Below the pieces are notes generated by a model, which saw only the letters and a list, made by a program, of their open reading frames with translations, had not been told where the DNA came from and ran no database searches. Positions 43,051 to 51,315 of a stretch of DNA of 64,000 nt are shown in pieces. Source of the DNA: Mucilaginibacter sp. L3T2-6 (GTDB lineage: Bacteria > Bacteroidota > Bacteroidia > Sphingobacteriales > Sphingobacteriaceae); NCBI RefSeq assembly GCF_030519355.1, contig NZ_JAUMKC010000005.1:62001-126000 (forward strand). Reading direction: 5' to 3'. Position 1 is the stretch's first letter, and every line of letters starts with the position of its first letter. The position numbers and the translations under genes are program-made.

Positions 43051-43584
43051 ATGAAGTCAAACGCAGACGTTAACACGGACGATTACCTCGCCAGCATGAA
43101 AAAGATCAACGCGGTTTGGGCACTGCCGCGCATCACTAAAAAAAACCTGGAAGGCCTCACCCAAATGGAAACCGACTACCTGTACGAGCAGGTCGACTAC
43201 ACGTATCACAGCCTGGAGGGCCGGGAACGCAAACTGTTTATCCGCAAGATCCAGCCGCTGCTTACCGGTAAGTCCAACAAGGAAGCCTGGGAACACAACC
43301 ATTCGCAGATCACCGGCGCCATCGAAAAGCTGACCGGCCAAACCGGCGTTATGCCATCCCACGGCGCGCTGGCCCGCGAAACCGGCCTGAGCCGCCAAAC
43401 CATTGTAAGGCACGTAAAAGCTGGCCATAGCCCCGACTCCTGCGCCGGGAAGGACCCGTTTAAAAAGAATGTGCGGGAGTTAATTTCGAGAATTTACGCA
43501 TCCGCCCTTGAAGGCAACATAGAAGCCGCCCGCCTTTATCTCCAGGTTACCGGGGCAATGCCCGTTGCCCCGGCAGCGGTATGA
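43051..43584 (+). CDS. HTH-containing protein of unknown function
   Basis: 177-aa soluble basic protein. A helix-turn-helix is visible near residues 110-130 (GALARETGLSRQTIVRHVKA), similar to the DNA-binding part of phage terminase small subunits and some recombination proteins. The C-terminal part (NIEAARLYLQVTGAMP) also recalls terminase small-subunit-like proteins. The same frame continues open after the TGA at 43582-43584 for 27 more codons and ends in KKRGRPVAE before TAA at 43666, so the gene may be shortened by a recent stop. It lies between the two repeat arrays. Function unknown. Confidence 0.65.
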   Translation: MKSNADVNTDDYLASMKKINAVWALPRITKKNLEGLTQMETDYLYEQVDYTYHSLEGRERKLFIRKIQPLLTGKSNKEAWEHNHSQITGAIEKLTGQTGVMPSHGALARETGLSRQTIVRHVKAGHSPDSCAGKDPFKKNVRELISRIYASALEGNIEAARLYLQVTGAMPVAPAAV

Positions 43585-43781
43585 ACGGGAGAGCAACTAC
43601 AGGAAGATAAAATTTCCTTGGTTATCCAGGGAGGTCTTAAGAAGCGCGGCCGGCCAGTAGCGGAATAAATTTGAAGATGAGTTTTTGGGGGGGATTTGCG
43701 GACAGGTAAATGCTGGTTTCAGTTTATTGCAGTATGGCTTTAGATCAGGCGGGATAATGAGTTCCTATGTGTGTCTGTAGA

Positions 43782-44132
43782 TTAGTTACGCTTCCTTATT
43801 TTATTTAACAGTAGTCTGCCATCAAGCGAAAAGTCCTTTATTTCGAACCCTTCATCAAATGAATTTCCACAATTTCTGCACTCATAACTGGTTCTTTTCT
43901 TCAACAAGGCACAGAGCAAATAGTAAATACTTACCGGCGCACAAATAATGCCCAGGACAATATACAGCAGAGCTCCTAAATTTGCGGGTGCATCAAGCTC
44001 ATCGATGATCGTAAAGGCCAAGTAGGCGAAACCCACTGAAGCCATGCAGACGCCCATCTTAATAAAGTATTTAGCCTTGCTGAATTTCCTAATATTATAA
44101 CTTTCGCATTTAGGGCAAATTGCACGTAGCAT
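43782..44132 (-). CDS. small membrane protein with split zinc ribbon
   Basis: 116 aa. CPKC near residue 7 and CRNC near residue 86 probably form one zinc ribbon. Between them lie two hydrophobic helices (about residues 25-45 and 52-75), so the zinc site is cytosolic at both ends. Function unknown. It sits alone between the HTH gene and the second repeat array. Confidence 0.7.
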   Translation of the reverse strand: MLRAICPKCESYNIRKFSKAKYFIKMGVCMASVGFAYLAFTIIDELDAPANLGALLYIVLGIICAPVSIYYLLCALLKKRTSYECRNCGNSFDEGFEIKDFSLDGRLLLNKIRKRN

Positions 44133-44205
44133 CTGGCTGGTTTTTTTTCTAAACTACCGAACTTTCATTTAAAAACAAATGCTGCTCTAAGTTTAACGCA
44201 GTACC

Positions 44206-44229
44206 AACACCTAAAATATTTTAGGTGTT
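44206..44229. promoter_or_regulatory. 24-bp perfect palindrome
   Basis: AACACCTAAAAT followed at once by its exact complement, 74 bases upstream of the zinc-ribbon membrane gene (minus strand). May be an operator or the edge of the repeat array. Confidence 0.35.
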
Positions 44230-44269
44230 TGCTTGAGCAAATAAAAATTTTTTGTCCCCGCAATTTTTT

Positions 44270-45545
44270 GTCCCCGCAGGTTCTCTCCGTGAGGAACCTG
44301 CGTTCCGTATTGCTAAAGTGAAACAATATTTCCGGGGCACTGTGAGACAGCGCAGTCCACAGATTAATGCGCCCCCTTGATGCTGTATCTATCGCAGGTT
44401 CCATTTCAAGAGAACCTGCGGTAACGGACAAAACTCTTTCATCTTATCCCGAACTCACGTTAAATTACTTTTTTGTCATTGCGAGGAACGAAGCAATCTC
44501 GTCGCCATCCTATGCGTCCGCCCGCAACTATGCACACTATGGTCTATCGTCCATGACTATGGCCTCTGCTACAATATTTCCGGGGCAGCGTGAGCCAGCG
44601 CAGCCCCACAGATTAATGGTCACCGAAAACTGTATCTATCGCAGGTTCCTTTTCAAGAGAACCTGCGGTAACAGACAAAACTCTTTCATCTTATCCCGAA
44701 CTCACGTTAAATTACTTTTTTGTCATTGCGAGGAACGAAGCAATCCCGTCGCCATCCTATGCGTCAGCCCGCAACTATGCACACCATGGTCTATCGTCCA
44801 TGGATTATGGACTCTGCTACAATATTATCTATCGCAGGTTCCTTTTCAAGAGAACTTGCGGTAACAGACAAATATGGCTCAGGCAATCTCCCTGCTTTAC
44901 TCCACCTTATATCTCAATACGCGCCTCTCCGGGTTTCCATCTGAATCAATCCCCCCAGCTGGCGCACGCGTGCCGCGTGTGCTTTGTGCAAGTGCTAATG
45001 ATAGTTTATCGGCTTAAACCTGCTTACCCCCGCAGGTTCTCTCCGTGAGGAACCTGCGTTCCATATTGATAAATTGAAACAATATTTCCGGGGTCACCGT
45101 GAGCCAGCGCAGTCCACAGATTAACAGTCCCCTGAAAGCTGTATCTATCGCAGCTCCCTTTTCAAAAGAACCTGCGGTAACGGACAACAATCAGCATCAA
45201 CGGCAAATCGTGAATAATACATTTTTGTCATTGCGAGGAACGAAGCAATCCCGTCGCCATGCTATGCGTCCGCCCGCAACTATGCACACTATGTTCTATC
45301 GTCCATGGATTATGGGCTCTGCTACAATATTTCCGGGTAGTGGGAAACAGCGCAGTCCACAGATTATCTATCGCAGCTGCCTTTTTAAGAGAACCTGCGG
45401 TAACGGACAACAATCAGCATCAACGGCAAATCGTGAAAATACTTTTTTGTCATTGCGAGGAACGAAGCAATCCCGTCGCCATCCTATGCGTCCGCCCGCA
45501 ACTATGCACGCTATGGTCTATCGTCCATGGACTATGGACCTTACT
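44270..45545. repeat. ~250-bp degenerate composite repeat array, about four copies
   Basis: Three words recur in order: AATATTTCCGGGG with CAGCGCAGTCCACAGATTA (near 44325, 44572, 45083, 45325); a hairpin word with TATCGCAGGTTCC...GAACCTGCGGTAAC (near 44390, 44636, 44829, 45143, 45368); and TTTGTCATTGCGAGGAACGA (near 44472, 44719, 45225, 45446), followed by CGCCCGCAACTATGCAC and CTATCGTCCATG. GCAGGTTCTCTCCGTGAGGA occurs at 44276 and 45032. One copy (44824-45080) is rearranged. The long frames in this stretch (for example 44367-44864, 45099-45734) are translations of the repeats. Confidence 0.85.
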
Positions 45546-45559
45546 GACTTTACCGACTC

Positions 45560-46264
45560 TTACTTCACCAGCGTCCCGATATGCTCACCATTGGCAATCT
45601 TCATAAAGTTGCCCGGCTTGTTCATATCGAATACGATGATAGGCAGGTTGTTTTCCTGGCAGAGGGTGATAGCCGTCATGTCCATCACGTTCAGGCCTTT
45701 GTCATACACTTCCTGGAAGGTAATTTCATCGTAACGGGTGGCGGATGGGTCCTTTTCCGGGTCGGCGGTGTAAATACCGTCAACGCGGGTGCCTTTCAGC
45801 ACTACGTCGGCTTTTATTTCGATGGCGCGCAGGGATGCGGCGGTGTCGGTAGTAAAGTAGGGATTACCGGTGCCGGCGCCGAAGATCACAATGTGGCCTA
45901 CCTCTAAATGATGCATGGCGCGGCGGCGGATGTACGGCTCGCAGATCTGCTCCATCTTGATGGCGCTTTGCAGGCGGGTTTCCACACCGATGCTTTCGAG
46001 GGCGTTTTGCAGGGCCATGCAGTTAATTACAGTGGCCAGCATGCCCATGTAGTCGGCCTGGGCGCGTTCCATGCCCGATTTTTCGGCGCTTAGTCCGCGA
46101 AAGATGTTGCCGCCGCCAACTACAACGGCAATTTCCATGCCCGTGTCTTTAACTGCTTTAATATCCTTTGCGTACTGTAAAACCTGGTTATTGTCGATGC
46201 CGTAAGTTTTGTCGCCCATCAGCGACTCGCCGCTAAGCTTTAGAAGAACTCTCTTGTATGCCAT
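45560..46264 (-). CDS. pyrH: UMP kinase
   Basis: Phosphorylates UMP to UDP in pyrimidine nucleotide synthesis. 234 aa of the hexameric bacterial type: [15 protein letters not shown] at the N-terminus, [25 protein letters not shown], the nucleotide-binding [19 protein letters not shown] and the late [15 protein letters not shown]. Intact. The gene ends just beside the repeat array; its promoter box is TACATTTG at 46286-46293. Confidence 0.96.
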   Translation of the reverse strand: MAYKRVLLKLSGESLMGDKTYGIDNNQVLQYAKDIKAVKDTGMEIAVVVGGGNIFRGLSAEKSGMERAQADYMGMLATVINCMALQNALESIGVETRLQSAIKMEQICEPYIRRRAMHHLEVGHIVIFGAGTGNPYFTTDTAASLRAIEIKADVVLKGTRVDGIYTADPEKDPSATRYDEITFQEVYDKGLNVMDMTAITLCQENNLPIIVFDMNKPGNFMKIANGEHIGTLVK

Positions 46265-46285
46265 TCAGAGGTAGTTAAAATTGGA

Positions 46286-46293
46286 CAAATGTA
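46286..46293 (-). promoter_or_regulatory. -7 box (TACATTTG) of pyrH
   Basis: Minus-strand TACATTTG matches TAnnTTTG, 22 bases before the pyrH ATG. No -33 box seen. Confidence 0.5.
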
Positions 46294-46470
46294 GGAAAAA
46301 AAGTGGAGAGAGAAATTAAATCGAAAATCATGAAGTTGAAAAGATCCTGATACTCATTCCATCTCAAACGTGCGAAAAATATTTAAAAGCTATATCCACA
46401 CGGTACAGGTTCGCCTGCGATCCAATACCTGGATCATTCTGCTGTACTTTCAATTGCATGTTTAAACATC

Positions 46471-46488
46471 TATTTTATTCCTAAAATA
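46471..46488. promoter_or_regulatory. inverted repeat TATTTTA-TTCC-TAAAATA
   Basis: Perfect 7-bp arms in the -33 region of the promoter whose -7 box is at 46498-46505. Operator-like in position; the regulator is unknown. Confidence 0.35.
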
Positions 46489-46497
46489 AATATTCCG

Positions 46498-46505
46498 TAT
46501 TTTTG
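46498..46505 (+). promoter_or_regulatory. -7 box (TATTTTTG) of the epimerase-like/ABC-F unit
   Basis: Matches TAnnTTTG. Transcription would start near 46512, before ATG 46524; this disfavours the TTG start at 46503. Confidence 0.5.
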
Positions 46506-46523
46506 CAAAAATTTGGGCGCCAA

Positions 46524-47180
46524 ATGTTTAACAGGGCCATTATAGCGGGTGCAAGCGGCTTAACCGGCAGCGAATTGCTTGATATTTTGCTGAATAGCGG
46601 GCAATATAATGAGGTATTGGTTTTAGTGCGGAAGAAATTGCCGGCAGATCACCCGAAACTGCGTCAGCTGGTAGTAAATTTTGATAAGCCGGAAAGCTTT
46701 TCGGAAGCTATAACCGGCCACGCGCTTTTTTGTTGTTTGGGCACAACCAGGAAGAAAACCCCTGATCTGAGCGTTTATCGCAAGATAGACCACGATTACC
46801 CATTGCAATTAGCGCAATTGTGTAAACAAAACGGTGTGGAGCAGTATCACCTGGTATCGGCCCTGGGAGCAAATAAAGACGCTTCTAACTTTTACCTGAA
46901 AATGAAAGGCGAAACCGAGCGCGATATCGCCGGTACTGGTTTGCCTGCGCTTTGCATTTACCAGCCGTCGTTTCTTACCGGAAAGCGTGCCGAAAACCGG
47001 CCTGTGGAACGCTTTTTGGAACCGGTAATGAAGGTAATAGATGTGCTGCTGATTGGCGGCCTTAAAAAATACAGGAGCATTGCTGCCAGAACGGTCGCGC
47101 AGGCCATGTATAATCAATCATTAAAAAACTTAAGCGGGGTACATATTTACCCCTCGGATATTATAAAGGAACTAGCGTGA
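46524..47180 (+). CDS. NAD(P)H-binding protein, HTATIP2/epimerase-like
   Basis: 218-aa short-chain Rossmann protein. The dinucleotide-binding loop AIIAGASGLTGSELLD is at the N-terminus. FCCLGTTRKKTPDLS near residue 72 and a YHLVSALGANKDASNFYLKM stretch near 110 match the HTATIP2-like group of atypical SDR proteins; the YxxxK-like residues are in FYLKMKGE. Substrate unknown. Its stop overlaps the GTG start of the ABC-F gene by four bases. Confidence 0.82.
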   Translation: MFNRAIIAGASGLTGSELLDILLNSGQYNEVLVLVRKKLPADHPKLRQLVVNFDKPESFSEAITGHALFCCLGTTRKKTPDLSVYRKIDHDYPLQLAQLCKQNGVEQYHLVSALGANKDASNFYLKMKGETERDIAGTGLPALCIYQPSFLTGKRAENRPVERFLEPVMKVIDVLLIGGLKKYRSIAARTVAQAMYNQSLKNLSGVHIYPSDIIKELA

Positions 47181-49042
47181 GCAATTTTATTTCAGCGGAA
47201 AATCTTGGCCATTCGTTTCACGACAAATGGCTGTTCAGGAATGTGTCGATAGGGATTAACCGCGGTCGGCGGGTGGCATTGGTGGGCATTAACGGCGCAG
47301 GTAAATCTACCTTGCTTAAACTGCTGGCCGGTACATTACAACCTACGGAAGGCAAGGTAGCCCGCATGCGCGACCTGAATGCCGGTTACCTGGAACAAGA
47401 CCCGTGGTTTAAAGACGCTGTTACCATAAGCGATTACATTTTTCATGCCGATGACGTGCAGCAGCAGTTGATCCGTCAATACGAGGAGTTACTGGAGAAC
47501 GACCCGGAGAATTCCAAAGCCATTGAAAAGGTGATGGAAGAAATGAGTAATGTTGACGCATGGGAATATGAGTACAAAATTAAAACCATTCTCGGACGGC
47601 TGGATATCCACCACCTCAACCAAAGAATAAGTACGCTTTCCGGCGGTCAGAAAAAAAGGCTGGCGCTGGCTAAACTGCTCATTGAAGACCCGGAGTTGTA
47701 TATTTTGGATGAGCCCACCAACCACCTGGATATTGACACCATTGAATGGCTGGAAAAGCTGCTCACCGAGGGTAATAAAACTATCCTGATGGTTACGCAC
47801 GACAGGTATTTCCTGGATAATGTGTGTAACGAGATATTGGAGATTGACAAGGGAAAGATTATCCCCTATGCAGGCAACTACGGTTATTACCTGGAAAAGA
47901 AGGCCGAACGGGAAAGCGCTGATGAAGCCGCCTTCCAGAAAAACAGCAATTTGCTGCGCAAAGAACTGGAGTGGATGCGCAGGCAGCCGCAGGCCCGTGG
48001 TACAAAGTCTAAAGCCAGGATTGACGCCTATTACGAGCTGGAAGAAAAAACCAAAAATGGCGGGCCTAAGCAAAAGGTTGAGCTGAGCGTAAAAACCGCA
48101 CGGCAGGGCAACAAGATAATGGAGATGAATCATCTTTATAAGTCTTTCCGCGGGCAAACGTTTATCAGGGACTTCAGCTATGTGTTTAAAAAAGGCGACC
48201 GCATTGGCCTTGCCGGCAAGAATGGCAGCGGCAAATCTACGCTGCTTAACCTGATCACCGGTAATTTAGAGCCTGACAGCGGCAAAATAGATAAAGGCGA
48301 AACAACGGTTATCGGTTACTTCCACCAGGCGGGGATCACATTCAAAGAAGATGAGCGCGTAATAGATGTTGTAACAAACGTTGCTGAATTTATTACGATG
48401 GCTGATGGTAAGCTGATTTCAGCATCCCAATTGCTCACCTTATTTCTTTTCCCTCCCGCCAAACAGTATGGGCTTGTTTCAAAGCTAAGTGGTGGTGAAA
48501 AAAAGCGGCTTCAGTTGATGAGTATTCTCATCAAAAACCCCAACTTTTTAATACTGGACGAGCCCACTAATGATTTGGATATAGATACCCTGAACGTACT
48601 GGAAGAATTCTTAACGAATTACCCCGGTGTACTGATGATCGTATCTCACGACAGGTATTTATTAGATAAGCTAACCGACCAACTTTTCATTATGGAGGAA
48701 GGCGGCAATGTTAAGATATATAACGGCAATTATTCATCGTACAGGCTGGAACTGGAAGAAGAAAAGCAGCAAAGTAAACGTAAGCCGGTAGCAGAGCCAG
48801 TTCCGGCGCCTGAAGTAAAAAAGAACAGGCTGAGCTTTAAAGAACAAAAGGAACTTGATACGCTGGAACGCGAAATAACAGATCTAGAGAAACAAATATC
48901 AGCTAATAACGAGGCGCTCAATACTACAGGAATAGACACAGAACGCCTGAATAAAATACTGGAGCAGAACAGTCATTTAAGCAGTAGTTTGGAAGAAAAG
49001 ACCTTCCGCTGGATGGAATTAACCGAGTTAAAAGAGGCCTAA
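47177..49042 (+). CDS. ABC-F family ATPase (Uup-like)
   Basis: 621-aa soluble protein with two ABC ATPase domains and no membrane segments; ABC-F proteins bind ribosomes and ease stalled translation. Walker A GINGAGKSTLLKLLAG (near residue 36) and GKNGSGKSTLLNLITG (near 348); signatures LSGGQKKRLALAKLL and LSGGEKKRLQLMSIL; Walker B LDEPTNHLDIDT and LDEPTNDLDIDT. The last ~90 residues form a charged coiled coil (LDTLEREITDLEKQIS), as in Uup. GTG start, coupled to the upstream gene. Confidence 0.92.
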   Translation: MSNFISAENLGHSFHDKWLFRNVSIGINRGRRVALVGINGAGKSTLLKLLAGTLQPTEGKVARMRDLNAGYLEQDPWFKDAVTISDYIFHADDVQQQLIRQYEELLENDPENSKAIEKVMEEMSNVDAWEYEYKIKTILGRLDIHHLNQRISTLSGGQKKRLALAKLLIEDPELYILDEPTNHLDIDTIEWLEKLLTEGNKTILMVTHDRYFLDNVCNEILEIDKGKIIPYAGNYGYYLEKKAERESADEAAFQKNSNLLRKELEWMRRQPQARGTKSKARIDAYYELEEKTKNGGPKQKVELSVKTARQGNKIMEMNHLYKSFRGQTFIRDFSYVFKKGDRIGLAGKNGSGKSTLLNLITGNLEPDSGKIDKGETTVIGYFHQAGITFKEDERVIDVVTNVAEFITMADGKLISASQLLTLFLFPPAKQYGLVSKLSGGEKKRLQLMSILIKNPNFLILDEPTNDLDIDTLNVLEEFLTNYPGVLMIVSHDRYLLDKLTDQLFIMEEGGNVKIYNGNYSSYRLELEEEKQQSKRKPVAEPVPAPEVKKNRLSFKEQKELDTLEREITDLEKQISANNEALNTTGIDTERLNKILEQNSHLSSSLEEKTFRWMELTELKEA

Positions 49043-49303
49043 ATGAAGTTTCCGGATGTATTGGCTTCTATCGGCGTAATTATTTTACTGATAGCTTTTC
49101 TGTTGAATCTTTATAGAAAACTGTCAGCAAAAGATAAAATATATGCCTTGATGAACTTTATTGGAGCAGGCATTTGTTGCTATTCTTCGTATTTAATAAA
49201 ATTCTACCCGTTTGTAGTGCTTGAAGCGGCTTGGGGTTTGGTGGCGCTATTATCATTATTCAATGTTCCACGTGGAACAACAGGTAATGATGAATTAAAA
49301 TAA
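49043..49303 (+). CDS. small membrane protein, CBU_0592-like
   Basis: 86 aa with three hydrophobic helices (about residues 7-23, 34-50 and 56-72). The pattern YALMNFIGAGICCYSSYLI fits the CBU_0592 family of small membrane proteins of unknown function. It begins directly after the ABC-F stop. Its 3' end contains the first of two parS-like 16-mers (49264-49279), which encodes part of FNVPRGTT. Confidence 0.8.
   Translation: MKFPDVLASIGVIILLIAFLLNLYRKLSAKDKIYALMNFIGAGICCYSSYLIKFYPFVVLEAAWGLVALLSLFNVPRGTTGNDELK
49264..49279. promoter_or_regulatory. parS-like site 1, TGTTCCACGTGGAACA
   Basis: 16-bp perfect palindrome that differs from the general ParB site TGTTTCACGTGAAACA at two symmetric positions. 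Lies in the end of the small membrane protein gene, 57 bases before mnmG. Confidence 0.7.
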
Positions 49304-49311
49304 TATATTAA

Positions 49312-49327
49312 TGTTCCACGTGGAACG
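49312..49327. promoter_or_regulatory. parS-like site 2, TGTTCCACGTGGAACG
   Basis: Same 16-mer with one end base changed, 48 bases from site 1 and ending eight bases before the mnmG ATG. Confidence 0.7.
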
Positions 49328-49335
49328 TAAGTAAA

Positions 49336-51198
49336 ATGTTTAAGAAATATAATGTTATAGTGGTAGGCGCCGGACATGCTGGTTGCGAAGCAGCGGCAGC
49401 GGCGGCCAATCTGGGTTCTTCTGTTTTATTGATAACCATGAATATGGGTGTTATAGCACAGATGAGTTGCAACCCGGCAATGGGCGGAGTAGCCAAGGGT
49501 CAAATAGTGCGTGAGATTGATGCGATGGGCGGCTACTCTGGTATCATTACCGATAAAACCTCGATACAATTCCGTATGCTTAACCGCTCTAAAGGCCCTG
49601 CCATGTGGAGCCCGAGAGCGCAAAGCGACCGTATGCGCTTTGCCGAAGAATGGCGTTTAGCGCTTGAAAGAATCCCAAATGTTGATTTCTGGCAGGATAC
49701 CGTAACATCGCTCCTGGTAAAAAACAATACCATTAAAGGGGTAAAAACTTCTTTGGGTATCGAAATTGAAGCCGATGCCGTTGTCCTAACCAATGGTACT
49801 TTCCTGAATGGATTGATACATATCGGTGAAAAACGTTTTGGCGGCGGCCGAACAGCAGAGAAAGCTGCGACAGGCTTAACGGAGCAACTGGTAGGATTAG
49901 GGTTTGAATTCGGCAGAATGAAGACCGGTACTCCTCCCCGGATTGATGGCCGAAGCTTAAATTACAGCTTAATGGAAGAGCAATGGGGCGACGAAGAACG
50001 CGGTCGTTTCTCCTTTACAGACGTTCCATTAGCTACCGACCAACGTTGCTGCTGGATAACATACACTAATAAAAACGTCCATGAAACCCTAAAGGAGGGT
50101 TTTGAAAAGTCACCCATGTTTACCGGGCGGATAAAAGGCCTTGGCCCCCGTTACTGTCCGTCTATAGAAGATAAAATAAACCGTTTTGCAGAGCGCGACC
50201 GTCACCAGATATTTGTTGAACCCGAAGGCTGGAACACGGTAGAAATTTATGTCAACGGTTTCTCTACCTCTTTACCGGAAGACATACAATACAAAGCCTT
50301 AATACAAATCCCCGGCTTTGAGAATGCAAAGATGTTCCGCCCCGGATATGCAATAGAATATGATTACTTCCCCCCTACTCAACTAGGCCTGACACTGGAA
50401 ACTAAACTGATCAGCAACCTATATTTTGCAGGGCAGATAAACGGCACGACCGGTTATGAAGAAGCGGCTTCGCAGGGTTTTATTGCGGGGATTAATGCAC
50501 ATCAAAAGATTAACGATAAGCATGAACTGATCATGAAGCGCTCTGAATCCTATATCGGTGTGTTGATTGACGACCTGGTAACCAAAGGTACCGAAGAACC
50601 ATACCGCATGTTTACCTCCCGTGCCGAACACCGCCTGCTTTTGCGCCAGGATAATGCCGACATACGGCTAAGCCCTATTGCTCATGAATTAGGATTGATC
50701 AGCGATGAACGATTAGAAAAAGTAAAAGACAAGATCAAAAACTCTGATAATATTGTAGCTTACACCAAATCAAAATCTATCGAACCGGCGACGGTAAACA
50801 GTTTACTGGAAGAGTTGGAGACAAGTCCGCTCAACCAGAACACAAAACTGTTTAACCTGGTTAGTCGTCCGCAGGTTGGTCTGAAAGATTTAAGAAAGGC
50901 CGACAAAAACCTGGATGAACTTCTTTCTGTATACGACAAGGAAACTATTGAGCAGGCTGAAATAAAAATTAAGTACGAAAGTTATTTCGAGAAAGAGATG
51001 GAGATCATCGACAAGATGAAAAAAATGGAGGACAAAGAAATTAACCCGGAATTTAATTACAACCAACTAAATTCCCTCTCTAAAGAAGCGCGTGAAAAAC
51101 TGATGAAGATCAAACCGCGGACTCTGGGACAGGCATCAAGGATTTCGGGTGTTACACCATCAGATATATCTGTTTTAATGGTTCATATCACAAAATAA
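49336..51198 (+). CDS. mnmG: tRNA uridine-5-carboxymethylaminomethyl modification enzyme, FAD subunit
   Basis: With MnmE, makes the cmnm5 or nm5 modification at U34 of several tRNAs. 620 aa with FAD-binding [14 protein letters not shown] near residue 10, [20 protein letters not shown] near 48, [10 protein letters not shown], and [12 protein letters not shown] near 198; the C-terminal helical domain ends in [20 protein letters not shown]. mnmG (gidA) often lies near the origin of replication, which fits the two parS-like sites just upstream. Confidence 0.97.
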   Translation: MFKKYNVIVVGAGHAGCEAAAAAANLGSSVLLITMNMGVIAQMSCNPAMGGVAKGQIVREIDAMGGYSGIITDKTSIQFRMLNRSKGPAMWSPRAQSDRMRFAEEWRLALERIPNVDFWQDTVTSLLVKNNTIKGVKTSLGIEIEADAVVLTNGTFLNGLIHIGEKRFGGGRTAEKAATGLTEQLVGLGFEFGRMKTGTPPRIDGRSLNYSLMEEQWGDEERGRFSFTDVPLATDQRCCWITYTNKNVHETLKEGFEKSPMFTGRIKGLGPRYCPSIEDKINRFAERDRHQIFVEPEGWNTVEIYVNGFSTSLPEDIQYKALIQIPGFENAKMFRPGYAIEYDYFPPTQLGLTLETKLISNLYFAGQINGTTGYEEAASQGFIAGINAHQKINDKHELIMKRSESYIGVLIDDLVTKGTEEPYRMFTSRAEHRLLLRQDNADIRLSPIAHELGLISDERLEKVKDKIKNSDNIVAYTKSKSIEPATVNSLLEELETSPLNQNTKLFNLVSRPQVGLKDLRKADKNLDELLSVYDKETIEQAEIKIKYESYFEKEMEIIDKMKKMEDKEINPEFNYNQLNSLSKEAREKLMKIKPRTLGQASRISGVTPSDISVLMVHITK

Positions 51199-51315
51199 TG
51201 ATTTAACTAATTGATATTTAATTATTTATAAAAATTTTGTTTTAAATCAATTATTTCAGATTTTTAATATTGCGGTTCATTAAAATATAAACGTCGCTTA
51301 TAGCGTTTAAAAACG

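Noticed and set aside
41085-45545. CRISPR array
   Set aside because: Units are 80-300 bp, directly adjacent, without short constant repeats and unique spacers, and no cas gene is near.
44367-45734. Open frames of 115-211 codons in the second array
   Set aside because: They consist of translated CATTGCGAGGAACGAAGC-type repeats, and the longest runs into pyrH on the opposite strand.
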